Part shown: positions 43,041 to 52,620 of the stretch, one piece after another
Position numbering within the stretch: position 1 is the stretch's first letter
Layout: the number at the start of each line of letters is the position of its first letter
From: Planctomycetaceae bacterium
Lineage (GTDB): Bacteria > Planctomycetota > Planctomycetia > Pirellulales > Pirellulaceae
Assembly (NCBI GenBank): GCA_020638975.1
Contig: JACKHN010000009.1
Location: 62,001-126,000 of the forward strand
DNA: 64,000 nt
Direction: 5' to 3'
Translations under genes and position numbers: made by a program
Notes under the pieces: model-generated
Databases searched by the model: none
What the model saw: the letters and a program-made list of their open reading frames with translations, nothing else
Told to the model about the DNA's origin: nothing

Positions 43041-44000
43041 TCACAGCCACCGCATCCTTCGCATGGCCACCAACAGTCCGGTCACAATACCGCCCACCAA
43101 CAGCCAGAACCCTAGGTAGCCCCACTTCCAATGCAACTCGGGAAGATGATCAAAGTTCATGCCGTACACGCCGCATAAGAAAGTCAGCGGCAGGAAGATC
43201 ATGCTGACTAACGTGAGTCGTCGTACAAGTTCATTCGTGCGTTGGCTGACGATTCCGATGTAGAGATTCAAACTCTCTGCCAGAATCTCGCGTTCAACGG
43301 CCAGATCCGAACTAAGCCGTTCCAGCGTTCCCACCAGATTGTGCAGATACGGCTGAGTTGACTCGCTCACAAATGGCGATCGGCGTACCGCCAACTCGTG
43401 CAGCACTTCGCGGGCCTCGAGCACCAACTTGCGGAACGAGAGCAGTTCGCGCGTGACGGTCGCTCCGTGGCAGAATATTCGCTCATCCGCATCGTGAAAG
43501 ACGCGCTGCTGCACTTCTTCCACTTGACTCTCAATCTGGCGCTGCACTTTCGTATAGCTATCGATCAAGTGATCCGAGAACTCATAGAGCAGAAAGCTGA
43601 GCGTCTTCGCGAACTCGACAAAGTCTCGACGATAAGTACGGCGAATCTGGCTCAGAAATTCAACATCACCGTGTCGCAGCGTGACAATAAATCGCTCGCC
43701 AAGAATCAGACTCACGTGTGTCGTTACAACCCGACCGTCCTTCAAGGTTGTCGCCGATATCCCAACGTGCAAACAGTCCTCATAAACATCGTGCCGCGCA
43801 TCGACCGCAGGGCCGAGAGCCTCCTCAATCACGACCGGGTTGACTCCCAGTTGCCGCAGTAGATCCTCCGCCGCACTTTGATCGGTCAAATCCAGATCAA
43901 TCCAGCAGTGCAGCCCTTTGTCACACGCCGACCGCGTTGTGTGTGCAGGAATCTCCCGCTCCTGCTTCGTCTCAAAATCGAACTCAACCACACTCACCAT
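43041..44000 (-). CDS. corA: CorA-family divalent metal ion transporter
   Basis: 319 residues from the start at 44000 (MVSVVEFDFE). A large cytosolic N-terminal domain (1-255) with a long helix leads to two C-terminal membrane helices. The signature YGMNF lies at the end of the first, as required for the selectivity filter of CorA Mg/Co/Ni channels. It would form a homopentamer in the inner membrane. The open frame extends 36 codons further upstream, but the start chosen is the first with family-like sequence. The radical SAM gene precedes it on the same strand with 44 bases between, so they may be co-transcribed. Confidence 0.92.
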   Translation of the reverse strand: MVSVVEFDFETKQEREIPAHTTRSACDKGLHCWIDLDLTDQSAAEDLLRQLGVNPVVIEEALGPAVDARHDVYEDCLHVGISATTLKDGRVVTTHVSLILGERFIVTLRHGDVEFLSQIRRTYRRDFVEFAKTLSFLLYEFSDHLIDSYTKVQRQIESQVEEVQQRVFHDADERIFCHGATVTRELLSFRKLVLEAREVLHELAVRRSPFVSESTQPYLHNLVGTLERLSSDLAVEREILAESLNLYIGIVSQRTNELVRRLTLVSMIFLPLTFLCGVYGMNFDHLPELHWKWGYLGFWLLVGGIVTGLLVAMRRMRWL

Positions 44001-44044
44001 GCGACTACCCCGTTGGTCCGATTTGCTTCCCGTGCGTGATGTGC

Positions 44045-45319
44045 CTAGTTTTTTATCTGAACCAACTCCTGAGAGGGCGCGCTCGCAGCACCTCTTGTAT
44101 CCTTCCATTGGGCCGCATCAAAATTCTTCGTGTAGACGCCGTACTCATGAAAGGCGATTTTCTTGGCGATGCGATAGGCCCAACTCTTTTCTGGGATCTC
44201 GCTGCCAGGGTTGTATTGCGAAGGGCGAGTCGTCATCGCATCTAGTTCCGCTACAGCTGTACCTCGCGCGGTGGAGTCTTTGGCCGAGTGCTTCTCGACA
44301 AGCTCCTTCATGATATCGGGGCGTTCGAGCGCGATGCAGCCGCGTGTGTGCGTGGCGGCGGCGGTGCGGAAATCGCGAAGGAACTCAGAATCGTTAAAGA
44401 CTTCTCGCAAAGGCCGTTCGTCGTGGATCGAGTCTTTCGAGAATTGAATGATCGGGCACGGTTCGATATCACCCCAGGGGCTGATGTGATGCGTAAAACC
44501 CGTCGCCATGGGGCAAAGTGCTTCGCCATCGGCGTCGTAATACGCGTCGATGAAGATGATCGGCTTCTTCACTCGCATGTCGACGACGAATTGCCGAGCT
44601 TGCTTTTGCTGGGCAGGCGTGAGCGATAAGGCCTCCGACGGGTCGGGACCGACCGGACGGTAGATGTGGAACCAGGTGTAAAGCACTCCCATCTCGATCA
44701 GTCGATCAAGCCATGCCTCTTGCAACAAATCCTCGTAGTTCGATTGGCAGAGACTGGTGCAGACGCCGGTCATCACTTTGTTATTCAAACAGTTTTGAAT
44801 GCCTTCCATCGACTTGCTGTAAACGCCAGCCTTGCCGCGTCGCTCGTCGCTGATGACCTCGCTGCCTTCGATGCTGACCAACACCGTCACGTTGCCACAC
44901 TTGCGCAGCCGCTTGGCGACTTCGTCCGTGATGAAGTGACCATTGGTGAAAACTTGAAAGTAAACTTCGGGGTGAGCTTCCAAGATTTCGAACAACTCAC
45001 CGTGCATGAACGGCTCGCCGCCCAACAAGCCAAAGAACGAATTGCCCATCGCCTTGGCTTCGTTAATCATCCGGTTCATCGCCGGGACATCGATCTTCTG
45101 CTGCTTCGCGGCCACGTCCACCCAACAACCCTGGCAGCGCAAGTTGCAACTATTGATGATCGAGATGTAGAGATAGGGAGGAAAGAATTCACCCCGTTTC
45201 AGCCGAGCCTTGTGCTTCTGGACCGACCGCAGTCCCTTTACTCCCATATTCCAACACAGCTTCCAGAGCAGACGTTTGTCTGTCTCTAGGAGCATTCGTT
45301 TCGCCATGCGCACGTACAT
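44045..45319 (-). CDS. Radical SAM protein with additional C-terminal cysteines
   Basis: 424 residues (or 420 from the second Met). The 4Fe-4S motif CNLRCQGC (CX3CX2C) is at residues 58-65. LLGGEPFMHG (the GGE motif that binds SAM), VSIEGS and later elements of the TIM-barrel are in place. The C-terminal part has cysteines in ALCPMA, EPCPII and TRGCIALE, suggesting a SPASM- or Twitch-like auxiliary cluster. Such proteins modify peptides or lipids; the family type is conserved in planctomycetes but the substrate is not known to me. No precursor peptide gene is seen nearby. Confidence 0.85.
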   Translation of the reverse strand: MYVRMAKRMLLETDKRLLWKLCWNMGVKGLRSVQKHKARLKRGEFFPPYLYISIINSCNLRCQGCWVDVAAKQQKIDVPAMNRMINEAKAMGNSFFGLLGGEPFMHGELFEILEAHPEVYFQVFTNGHFITDEVAKRLRKCGNVTVLVSIEGSEVISDERRGKAGVYSKSMEGIQNCLNNKVMTGVCTSLCQSNYEDLLQEAWLDRLIEMGVLYTWFHIYRPVGPDPSEALSLTPAQQKQARQFVVDMRVKKPIIFIDAYYDADGEALCPMATGFTHHISPWGDIEPCPIIQFSKDSIHDERPLREVFNDSEFLRDFRTAAATHTRGCIALERPDIMKELVEKHSAKDSTARGTAVAELDAMTTRPSQYNPGSEIPEKSWAYRIAKKIAFHEYGVYTKNFDAAQWKDTRGAASAPSQELVQIKN

Positions 45320-45386
45320 CGGGTGCCTCGCAAAGACTCTATCGTAGCCGCGACACTTCGTGACGCGGAATTACCTTCGCCAACTC

Positions 45387-45517
45387 AGAACCTGTTTTGA
45401 AATGGAAGTAACACTCGTTTGTGAGCCGACGGCGCTAGCCGCGGGCCTCCCATCCTTTGCGTTCTCCGCGTCAGGCCAGCGACTCGCGCCAACGGCTGAC
45501 ATTTCAAAACGCGTTCT
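45387..45517. repeat. 131-bp long imperfect hairpin element
   Basis: Outer arms (45387-45404 and 45500-45517) are near-perfect inverted repeats built on GTTTTGAAATG, and inner arms continue the hairpin with about three quarters identity. The left inner part, tgagccgacggcgctagcc (from 45422), also occurs in the palindrome at 52621-52697. It sits in the gap between the radical SAM gene and the first hydrolase. Confidence 0.75.
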
Positions 45518-45585
45518 CAGTATAACACCGCTGCCAAGTGGAGAAACGGGAACGAGCAAGTTATGATCGGCGGAATTCAATTTCC

Positions 45586-45686
45586 GGTAGTGGTACAGTT
45601 TGCGATTCCTGAAAGTAGGATGGCCACTCTTGACCGTCATTTGTCGGGCAGGAGTGCCCGACTTACGGCAAACTGCACCACTACCC
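45586..45686 (-). mobile_element. MITE-like element, copy 3 of 3 (most complete)
   Basis: Terminal inverted repeats GGTAGTGGTACAGTTTGC (45586-45603) and its 17-of-18 complement (45669-45686) bound a 101-bp element in the opposite orientation to the other copies. The interior holds the hairpin tcgggcaggagtgcccga. No reading frame of note. The ribosome site of the next gene lies 13 bases beyond it, so the element may influence that gene's promoter. Confidence 0.8.
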
Positions 45687-45711
45687 AATTGCCTATAATC
45701 TTGGAGTTCCC

Positions 45712-46860
45712 ATGAATTCTCGTTATTCGCGGCGAATCGTGATTTCGATCGCAACTTTATCGCTAATCGGCTTAACTACATCCACCCAAGCTGGCGACAG
45801 CATCACGAAGCGAATGCAAGAGTTCGCGGATGCAAAACAGTTTTCCGGAGCGGTCACGTTGGTCGCGAATCGAGGCAAAGTTGTCCATCTCGAAGCGGTG
45901 GGAGTGGCGGATGTTTCATCTGGACAAGCGATGAAGAAGGATTCCATCTTCGCGATCGCTTCGATGACCAAGCCGATCACAGCCACCGCATTGCTAATCC
46001 TGCAAGACGAGGGCAAGCTGTCAGTTGACGATCCAGTCGCGAAGTACGTGCCACAGTTCAAGGACGTGTCGCTCAAAGACGGACTTGCCAAGACCGAGAT
46101 CACCATCCGCCATCTGATGACTCACACGTCCGGACTTGGTGGCGATCAACAATGTATCGGGTCGTTGAAGGCTACCGCTGAAGAACTCGCGACGCGCAAG
46201 TTAAGCTTCGAACCAGGAACCCAATGGCAATACAGCCCAGGACTGAACGTGTGCGGTCGAATCATCGAAGTGGTCAGCGGCCAACCGTACGAAGATTTCT
46301 TAGCCAAACGCATCTTCGGCCCCCTGAAGATGGTTGATACGACGTTCACGCCGAATGAATCGCAACGTAAGCGGATTGCGAAGCTGTACCAACCGGGCGA
46401 AGACGATGAGTCGCTGGCCGTGGCCTCGCACTGGATCACGGATCTATCCGGCGACGTCGTGCCGACGCCGTCGGGAGGACTCTTCTCGACGGCCAGCGAT
46501 TTGGCAGCCTTCTATCAAATGGTTCTCAACGGCGGAGAACTCGACGGCAAACGCATCGTTTCGCACGCTGCCGTCGAACAAATGACAACCATTCAAACTG
46601 GCGATCTAGTGACTGGATTCACGCCCGGCAATGGCTGGGGGCTGGGCTGGTGTGTCGTTCGCGAACCGCAAGGCGTGACAAAGGATGTGTCACCGGGCAC
46701 GTTCGGCCACGGCGGGGCGTTCGGGACGCAAGGCTGGGTCGATCCCAAAACACAGACGATCTATGTGTTGATGATCCAGCGCACGAAGTTCGGCAACAGC
46801 GATGGATCGAGTATCCGCGGCGAGTTTCACCAGTTGGCAGCGGGTCTGTTAGCAAATTGA
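45712..46860 (+). CDS. Secreted beta-lactamase-fold serine hydrolase
   Basis: 382 residues. A signal peptide (about 1-27) is followed by the class C/esterase-type beta-lactamase fold: SxxK motif SMTK at residues 84-87, a YSP motif in the WQYSPG segment where the family has YxN, and HGGAFG near the C-terminus in place of KTG. Proteins of this type act as esterases, D-amino-peptidases or peptidoglycan hydrolases more often than as antibiotic-resistance enzymes. The substrate is unknown. The ribosome site ggag lies just before the ATG. It is followed by another hydrolase of the same fold on the same strand. Confidence 0.85.
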   Translation: MNSRYSRRIVISIATLSLIGLTTSTQAGDSITKRMQEFADAKQFSGAVTLVANRGKVVHLEAVGVADVSSGQAMKKDSIFAIASMTKPITATALLILQDEGKLSVDDPVAKYVPQFKDVSLKDGLAKTEITIRHLMTHTSGLGGDQQCIGSLKATAEELATRKLSFEPGTQWQYSPGLNVCGRIIEVVSGQPYEDFLAKRIFGPLKMVDTTFTPNESQRKRIAKLYQPGEDDESLAVASHWITDLSGDVVPTPSGGLFSTASDLAAFYQMVLNGGELDGKRIVSHAAVEQMTTIQTGDLVTGFTPGNGWGLGWCVVREPQGVTKDVSPGTFGHGGAFGTQGWVDPKTQTIYVLMIQRTKFGNSDGSSIRGEFHQLAAGLLAN

Positions 46861-46895
46861 CGATAAGGCGAGCGGCAGAGAGGTTCTTGCCTGCC

Positions 46896-46952
46896 GTAGG
46901 ACGGACGCCTCGTCCGTCCGATAGATGTGGACGGACGAGGCGTCCGTCCTAC
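46896..46952. repeat. 57-bp perfect palindrome between the two hydrolase genes
   Basis: 24-base arms (46896-46919 and 46929-46952), beginning gtaggacggacgcctcg, with a 9-base loop. It lies 35 bases after the first hydrolase gene and 33 bases before the second, and could act as a terminator or processing signal between them. Confidence 0.92.
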
Positions 46953-46985
46953 AGTGCGTACCAGCAAAACTTTAGAGGCTCTACC

Positions 46986-48860
46986 ATGAGACTGCACTAT
47001 CCCGCGAGCGTTCTATTACTTTTCATTTTGAGCCCCATCCTGACGAATGGTGCCGACGAGAAGGATCCGGCTGAACAAGCCGAATTGGTGCAACAACTCT
47101 TCACGGCCAGCACTCGGGGCGACCTGACGAAAGTCCAATCGCTTCAAACCAAGGGCGTCGATATCGACGCGACGAACAGCTACGGATTGACTGCCTACCA
47201 AGGAGCAAAAGTTCGTGGCCAAGAGGCAGTCGCGAAGTGGCTGGCCGAACACGGGGCCGACACCGAGCGATCTTTTGCAGATCCCAGAGTCTACGTCGAT
47301 GCGATATTGAAGGAAGAGTCGCGACCGGATCAACCGGGCGTCGCTGTACTGGTTTCTCGCGATGGCAAGGTTCTCTATAGCAGTGGCTTCGGCAGCGCCA
47401 ATGTCGAAGAGAAAGTGCCGATCACGAGCGAAACGAAGTTTCGTATTGGATCGGTCACGAAACAGTTTACCGCCGCAGCGATCTTGAAGTTGCAAGAAGC
47501 CGGCAAGCTCAGCGTGCAAGATACGCTCGACAAGTTCATCCCCGATTACCCTCGCGGCGACGAAGTGACGTTGCATCACCTGCTGACGCACACTTCGGGG
47601 ATCAAGAGCTACACGTCTAAACCGGCGTTCTATCAAGACGTAACTAATCCGATTGAGCCGGAGGCGCTGATCGACTCGTTCAAACAGGACGCTTTCGATT
47701 TTGATCCTGGCCAGAAATGGTCGTACTGCAATTCTGGCTACTTCCTGTTGGGCTACATCGTGGGGCAAGTATCCGGCAAGCCATACGATCAGTACTTGCA
47801 AGAAACTTTCTTTGCTCCGCTGGGTATGAAGGACACAGGTGTCCACACGCCAAACCTGAATCTGACGAATGAAGCACATGGCTATTCATTCAGCGATGGC
47901 AGGTTTGTGGACGCATTGAACTGGCACATGTCGCGTGCTGGAGGAGCGGGGGCAATCTATTCAACGGTCGAAGATTTGAATCGTTGGAACGAAGGCATCT
48001 TTGGCGGCAGGGTGCTGACGTCCGAATCGCTGAAGTCGGCGTTTACTAAAGTGAAGACCAAAGAAGGCAACAACAACTACGGATACGGATGGTTCATGGG
48101 CGGTCAGCGGGGACTACGTACGATCAGCCACGGTGGCGGGCTGCAGGGATTCAGCAGCTATCTAACGCGATTCCCAGATCAGAACTTGACGATCGCTATT
48201 TTGCACAACGCCCTACCTGGTTCCGGTGACCTCGAACCAAGCGGCCTCGCTTCCATCATCGCCGAAGCCTACCTCTGGCGGGACATGAAGTCTCGACCGG
48301 CACAACCCACGACCGCAGATATAGATCCCAAGACATTTGGTGCGTTCGTCGGACGCTACGATTACGGTGGGCCGATCCTCATCGTGACCAACGAAGACAA
48401 TCGCCTGTTTGCCCAATTGACCGGTCAAGAGAAGTTGGAGATCTTTCCTTCGAGTGAAACGAAGTTCTTCTGGAAGATCGTCGACGCCCAAGTCGAATTC
48501 CTGCGAGACAAAGATAACAACGTCATCGCCGCACAGCACACGCAAGGCGGACAGTCGTTCAAGGCGCCTCGCATCAAGGACGAAGAGACCGTCAAACTGC
48601 CCGACGAGGTTCTCGACAGTTACCTCGGGACGTACGACTTCGGAGCGTTGGGGGAGCTTGTTGTCACTCGCCAAGGCGACCACCTGGCTGCCAAGTTAGC
48701 GTCGCAGCCAGCCTTCGAAGTCTTCCCCACATCGGAAACGGAGTTCTTCTTCGAATTCATCCAAGCGGAACTGGAGTTTACGAAGGGCGACGATGGCAAG
48801 GTCGAGAAGGTTACGCTTCGGCAGGGCGGCGCCACGTTGGACGGCAAGCGAACCGACTGA
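46986..48860 (+). CDS. Ankyrin-beta-lactamase-DUF3471 secreted hydrolase
   Basis: 624 residues from 46986, chosen because a signal peptide (ASVLLLFILSPILTNGA) follows and gagg precedes; the frame is open further upstream but through the previous gene. Residues 30-95 contain ankyrin-like repeats (GDLTKVQSLQTKGVDIDATNSYGLTA). The catalytic domain has SVTK (156-159), YCNSGY (YxN) and HGGG, and a double C-terminal beta domain (about 425-620) resembling DUF3471 follows in two copies (LDSYLGTYDFG and FGAFVGRYDYG). The N-terminal ankyrin part on a secreted hydrolase is uncommon. It may bind and cut a peptide or ester substrate outside the cell. Confidence 0.85.
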   Translation: MRLHYPASVLLLFILSPILTNGADEKDPAEQAELVQQLFTASTRGDLTKVQSLQTKGVDIDATNSYGLTAYQGAKVRGQEAVAKWLAEHGADTERSFADPRVYVDAILKEESRPDQPGVAVLVSRDGKVLYSSGFGSANVEEKVPITSETKFRIGSVTKQFTAAAILKLQEAGKLSVQDTLDKFIPDYPRGDEVTLHHLLTHTSGIKSYTSKPAFYQDVTNPIEPEALIDSFKQDAFDFDPGQKWSYCNSGYFLLGYIVGQVSGKPYDQYLQETFFAPLGMKDTGVHTPNLNLTNEAHGYSFSDGRFVDALNWHMSRAGGAGAIYSTVEDLNRWNEGIFGGRVLTSESLKSAFTKVKTKEGNNNYGYGWFMGGQRGLRTISHGGGLQGFSSYLTRFPDQNLTIAILHNALPGSGDLEPSGLASIIAEAYLWRDMKSRPAQPTTADIDPKTFGAFVGRYDYGGPILIVTNEDNRLFAQLTGQEKLEIFPSSETKFFWKIVDAQVEFLRDKDNNVIAAQHTQGGQSFKAPRIKDEETVKLPDEVLDSYLGTYDFGALGELVVTRQGDHLAAKLASQPAFEVFPTSETEFFFEFIQAELEFTKGDDGKVEKVTLRQGGATLDGKRTD

Positions 48861-48946
48861 AAGCACGATACCGCGAAGTGCTCACGGATATTGCCATCTG
48901 GACGTCCTGCACCGAGCAACAATTGTTCGTCCCCAAGGACATCCAC

Positions 48947-49762
48947 CTATTGGCGAAGGTTGTCGAGAATCTTCTTACAGAACTCGGCCTTAGGCGGCGG
49001 GGTCCTATACAGTGCGCCCATCATCAAGCTGTTGTGGCTCGTAGCGACAACGCGGTCCAACTTCAGCTGGAAACGTCCCGCTCTGTCCGTTTCACCCTCG
49101 GCGTAGTCGTAGAGCATGAACACAATGTTGCCCTGAGTCGGCAGCAGCTCGTCGAACTCGATGTACTTGCGAAATTCGTCGTAAACTACGGTTTGCAACA
49201 CGGCGACCATCCGAGTGCCCCAGTGATGGTGATAGAAGCCTTTGCTAATCAACTAGGTGATGTACCGTTTGCGAACGTTTGCCCAATTAAATCCATGACT
49301 TGGGCGAGCATCGAGTGCTTGGCGGTTGATTGCCGCCTGATAAGCAGGCTCGACCGACCCAGTAATGTCTACGGCCTGCAACTCGATGCTTATGAACTCT
49401 CGGACTGTGCCCAATTCTGTGTCGATGTCAGCGATGACAAAATCAACTTGGCCGAATCCCGCCATCTGTACTTCGTGTGCGACTTGCGGATTGGATGGTC
49501 GGTCACCTCCCCAACAGTTCGCAATAACGTCATCGAGAAAGTTCACCTGAAAGAATCGCTTTGGGCACAGGCAAACGAGTTTCGACTCGCTACGACCACG
49601 CCGAACGCTGCAAACCGGATATGGCCCAGACAATTTCTGACTGCGTTTCGAGCACTGGGAATCGATGAAAAGACATCGGTAATCGGCAATTGCAGGGTTC
49701 GACGCTTGCCCGGCTGGAGCACCAAGGATTTCTCCGATGATCAAAGTTGGGTCAATGGGCAC
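48947..49762 (-). pseudogene. NotI-family restriction endonuclease with in-frame amber stop
   Basis: A 271-codon frame on the minus strand. The first 169 codons (MPIDPTLIIGEILG...) carry Cys-rich metal-site segments (YRCLF, SQCSKRS, PVCSV, LVCLCPKRF) and the nuclease-like core VDFVIADID...FISIELQA, as in the NotI family. A TAG (49253-49255) interrupts the frame, and the same frame then continues LISKGFYHHHWGTRM...VVYDEFRKYI to a normal stop. One base change (such as Gln CAG to TAG) would explain it. It overlaps the methylase gene by 11 bases, the usual M-then-R order of a restriction-modification system. Its recognition site cannot be told. A base error at one position would restore the gene. 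Confidence 0.8.
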
Positions 49763-50957
49763 CAGCCAGTTCCTTCACTTGCTTCCTGGTCTTTCTCAAC
49801 ATCCGCGCGACGGAACTAGCCACTGCTTTCGCCAGAAGCGGAGGCACTGCATTACCGACCTGCCGAAACTGCTCAACCCGAGATCCCGTGAATCGAAACC
49901 GATCAGGAAACGATTGAAAGCGAGCTGCCTCTCGAACCGTGAGCGATCTTTCCTGAGTCGGGTGAATGAACGCTCCCCAATGCAGATCGCATTTTGTCAA
50001 AATGGTACTTGCAAGCCCCTTTGGATGAAGGCGGCCATACCGCTTCGTATGATCGCTTCTCTTGGCTCGCTTCATACCAGCAGGAAGTAGCTCAACAGGG
50101 ATATCTCGCCAACTCCCACCCTGAGGAATGTGCTTCAGTCGCTGCAGATTGATGTCGGCAAGATGCGGCGCGACATGGTTGTACAACACCTTGCTTCGCC
50201 GACGCATTAGTTCCTGATACTCGGATTCCGGTTCCGCATCGTATTCTGCTTCTTCAACGCCATCCTTGATATTGAGTTCTGGAAGATCAGAGATAGCATC
50301 CGCAACGGTGACAAAGAGTTTATGTTCGGATTGCAGGGAGAAAAGGTCCCTCTCCAGAAAGTGGGTTGGCTCTGGCCACTCCAACCTTTTGCCATCGCGC
50401 ACACCGATGAAGAAGATCCGTCGCCGCTCTTGTGGAACACCAAACTCTTCCGCGCGAAGCACGCGATGCTCGACATGGAAACCAAGCTTCTCCATGGAAC
50501 GGTAGATTTCATCCACCGCACGGCCTTCTGCGACGCTCGTGATACCAGTCACGTTCTCCATCACCACCATGCGAGGCATCAAGCCTTCGACCATCCGCAG
50601 GTACTCACGAAACAACCCCGATCGTTTGTCGTGCATACCTCGTCGATGGTTATAGACGCTGAATGCCTGACACGGCGGTCCGCCAATTAATACGTCCAAT
50701 TCTCCCGAACTCAATCCCGCTGCTTCCAGCATGGCGTCGGTACTGATGTCTTGAATCGGGCCGTCATAAAACCGTGAGCTGGGGTGATTGAGCTTGAATG
50801 TTTTAGCGGCGTTCGAATCGAAATCGTTTGCCGCAAGAATCTCAAACCCTGCCTCCATGAACCCCTGGGACAATCCGCCAGCACCACAGAACAGGTCAAT
50901 CGCTGTCAACTTCCTACGTTCCACGTCCGACTGCCTCCATGTCCATGCGGGCACCAC
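49752..50957 (-). CDS. C5-cytosine DNA methyltransferase of a restriction-modification system
   Basis: 401 residues from a GTG (50957); a later GTG start is possible. It has the ordered motifs of m5C methylases: motif I IDLFCGAGGLSQGF (SAM binding), motif IV GGPPCQAFS with the catalytic Cys, motif VI ENVTGI, motif VIII QERRRIFFIG, and motif X-like QVGNAVPPLLAKA. The variable target-recognition region (about 230-320) decides the sequence methylated and is not predictable by eye. It is intact, unlike the nuclease gene it overlaps. It would normally protect the host from the nuclease; alone it is an orphan methylase with a possible epigenetic role. Confidence 0.93.
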   Translation of the reverse strand: MVPAWTWRQSDVERRKLTAIDLFCGAGGLSQGFMEAGFEILAANDFDSNAAKTFKLNHPSSRFYDGPIQDISTDAMLEAAGLSSGELDVLIGGPPCQAFSVYNHRRGMHDKRSGLFREYLRMVEGLMPRMVVMENVTGITSVAEGRAVDEIYRSMEKLGFHVEHRVLRAEEFGVPQERRRIFFIGVRDGKRLEWPEPTHFLERDLFSLQSEHKLFVTVADAISDLPELNIKDGVEEAEYDAEPESEYQELMRRRSKVLYNHVAPHLADINLQRLKHIPQGGSWRDIPVELLPAGMKRAKRSDHTKRYGRLHPKGLASTILTKCDLHWGAFIHPTQERSLTVREAARFQSFPDRFRFTGSRVEQFRQVGNAVPPLLAKAVASSVARMLRKTRKQVKELAGAH

Positions 50958-51248
50958 ATTATGACGAAAGTGCTGCCAATATCCTACCTAGTTGGACTAG
51001 ATGAAGGAAGCCAACGAGAATTCCAGTGGGAGTGTGCAGTAACCGACATCAGTTGTCAATGAAAGTCTTGTTACTTCAGCAAGTTTCCAGCGACCAACAG
51101 AAGCGGGCTATTTCGAACCGAGCGACAGCTCGCATTGGCTGCGGCCCTGCCGTCGTACGACGGCAACAGTATGCAGCTTGCAAAAGGGGCCGGAAATTTC
51201 GCGGCGCTCGCGCACGTCCCGACCGTCACCTCAGTTGTACGCAATTGT

Positions 51249-52388
51249 TTACGGCGGAAATATCGAGGGAACCATCCGGCCCTGCCCTGAATAGTAATAC
51301 TGAATGATCGGTAGCTGTCGAACATAACGCCAGTTACTGGTGTACCCCGGTTCCTTCTTGCCGCCGAAGGCTGCGGGTATCTGCAAGAAGTATTCGAGCA
51401 AAGGGGCGTCCATGCCCTGGGTATCAACATATCGTGAACGAAGGCCCAACGCATTTACTTCCGGCAACAAGTGTTCGACGGTGGATAGCGCCGCCCGCCC
51501 TTTCCGGTCCTCGAAGAACAGGTATCGCAACTTCCCATCGAATGAATCAAACACTCGTCCGGTGAGTTCTCCCTGCCCAGCATTCACCTCGGCATAGGCG
51601 ACACTCGTGAAACGGAACGAATCGACTTCCTTTTGCAAATTCGGAAGATGCTCGCGGGCCGGAAGCTTCACCTCACGAGGATCAGCTACAAGCCCCGAGC
51701 TGGCCGTGGTCAACCGCTTGCCCACCAGAGAGAACACCATTGGCTGGGATGGAATAAGGGCAGCATACTCGCGACTGTAGTAATGCCCGTCCGCTTGGCT
51801 AATACACTGCTGCGAACGACGATCGATTGTTAATCCCTGCAGCAAAAATTTAGCTAAGTCGGACTGCGATCTCGATGCATCGTTATCAAAACTCTGAACT
51901 GTCTGAGGCTCGTCGTACATCTTCAACAACGCGACCGTTACGGGAATGGGAACTTGCTTATCAAACTCGTGAAACCCCTTGCCAAGATGACCGCCGTCAG
52001 TCGCGTCGCACATTCGCCAACTAAACTGTGAGTTGCTGCGATACAACACCCGTGCGTGGACTTCGTCATCAACTTCAACAAACGCCAAGGCGATCTGGCG
52101 CCCGCCGTAAAAAGCAAACGGACCAGAGAGATGAAACACCGCATTGTCAACGACCAGTGAATACTGCGGGAGTGCATTCATTGTTCGCAGCGTGGCCGCG
52201 TCGATTTGTGGACGGTCAGGCGAGTCTTGCTTCAGGAACCGAGCGTGCTCAAGAATCTTGTTGGCGACCGCTGGCTGAGTTTTTTGCGTGGCAAACTGAT
52301 TTGGCAAGGTGGCTTCGTCAGCCAATGCAAACGAAGTCGCACACCCCAGTACAAGCAGAACACAGAACGGACTTCGAAGTGCAAACAA
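51249..52388 (-). CDS. Hypothetical secreted protein
   Basis: 379 residues. Signal peptide CVLLVLGCATSFALA and then about 350 residues of mixed structure with two similar-looking stretches (YGGRQIALAFVEVDDEVHARVLYRS and FRFTSVAYAEVNAGQGELTGRVF), possibly a duplicated beta-rich domain. It ends in an aromatic stretch GYTSNWRYVRQLPIIQYYY. I do not recognise a family. No partner gene is obvious; it lies upstream of the methylase on the same strand with about 290 bases of apparently gene-free sequence between. Confidence 0.65.
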   Translation of the reverse strand: MFALRSPFCVLLVLGCATSFALADEATLPNQFATQKTQPAVANKILEHARFLKQDSPDRPQIDAATLRTMNALPQYSLVVDNAVFHLSGPFAFYGGRQIALAFVEVDDEVHARVLYRSNSQFSWRMCDATDGGHLGKGFHEFDKQVPIPVTVALLKMYDEPQTVQSFDNDASRSQSDLAKFLLQGLTIDRRSQQCISQADGHYYSREYAALIPSQPMVFSLVGKRLTTASSGLVADPREVKLPAREHLPNLQKEVDSFRFTSVAYAEVNAGQGELTGRVFDSFDGKLRYLFFEDRKGRAALSTVEHLLPEVNALGLRSRYVDTQGMDAPLLEYFLQIPAAFGGKKEPGYTSNWRYVRQLPIIQYYYSGQGRMVPSIFPP

Positions 52389-52620
52389 GGAGAGCTATCC
52401 CTTCACTGAAGGCCACCTACGGTCGAGCGTAACGCAATCGCCACATTCTTCACAATCGGCATGTTCCGCACAACCGCGACAATTAGACGAGCGATTTCCA
52501 CACCGCTCCTGTCGTGTAACGCCATCGACTGCATAGGCCGAAAATCGAAACTACACTTCCAGAAGGGTCGCGGGCGTATCTTCCGACCCCGACTTTGTCG
52601 CAGGGACGCTGATTGAAATG

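Noticed and set aside
46650..46985. Upstream extension of the ankyrin-hydrolase frame
   Set aside because: It runs through the previous gene and the palindrome; a signal peptide and ribosome site support 46986.
48878..49819. Long open frame on the plus strand opposite the NotI-like gene
   Set aside because: It has no ribosome site, no known domain, and runs opposite a gene whose own strand shows clear NotI-family motifs.
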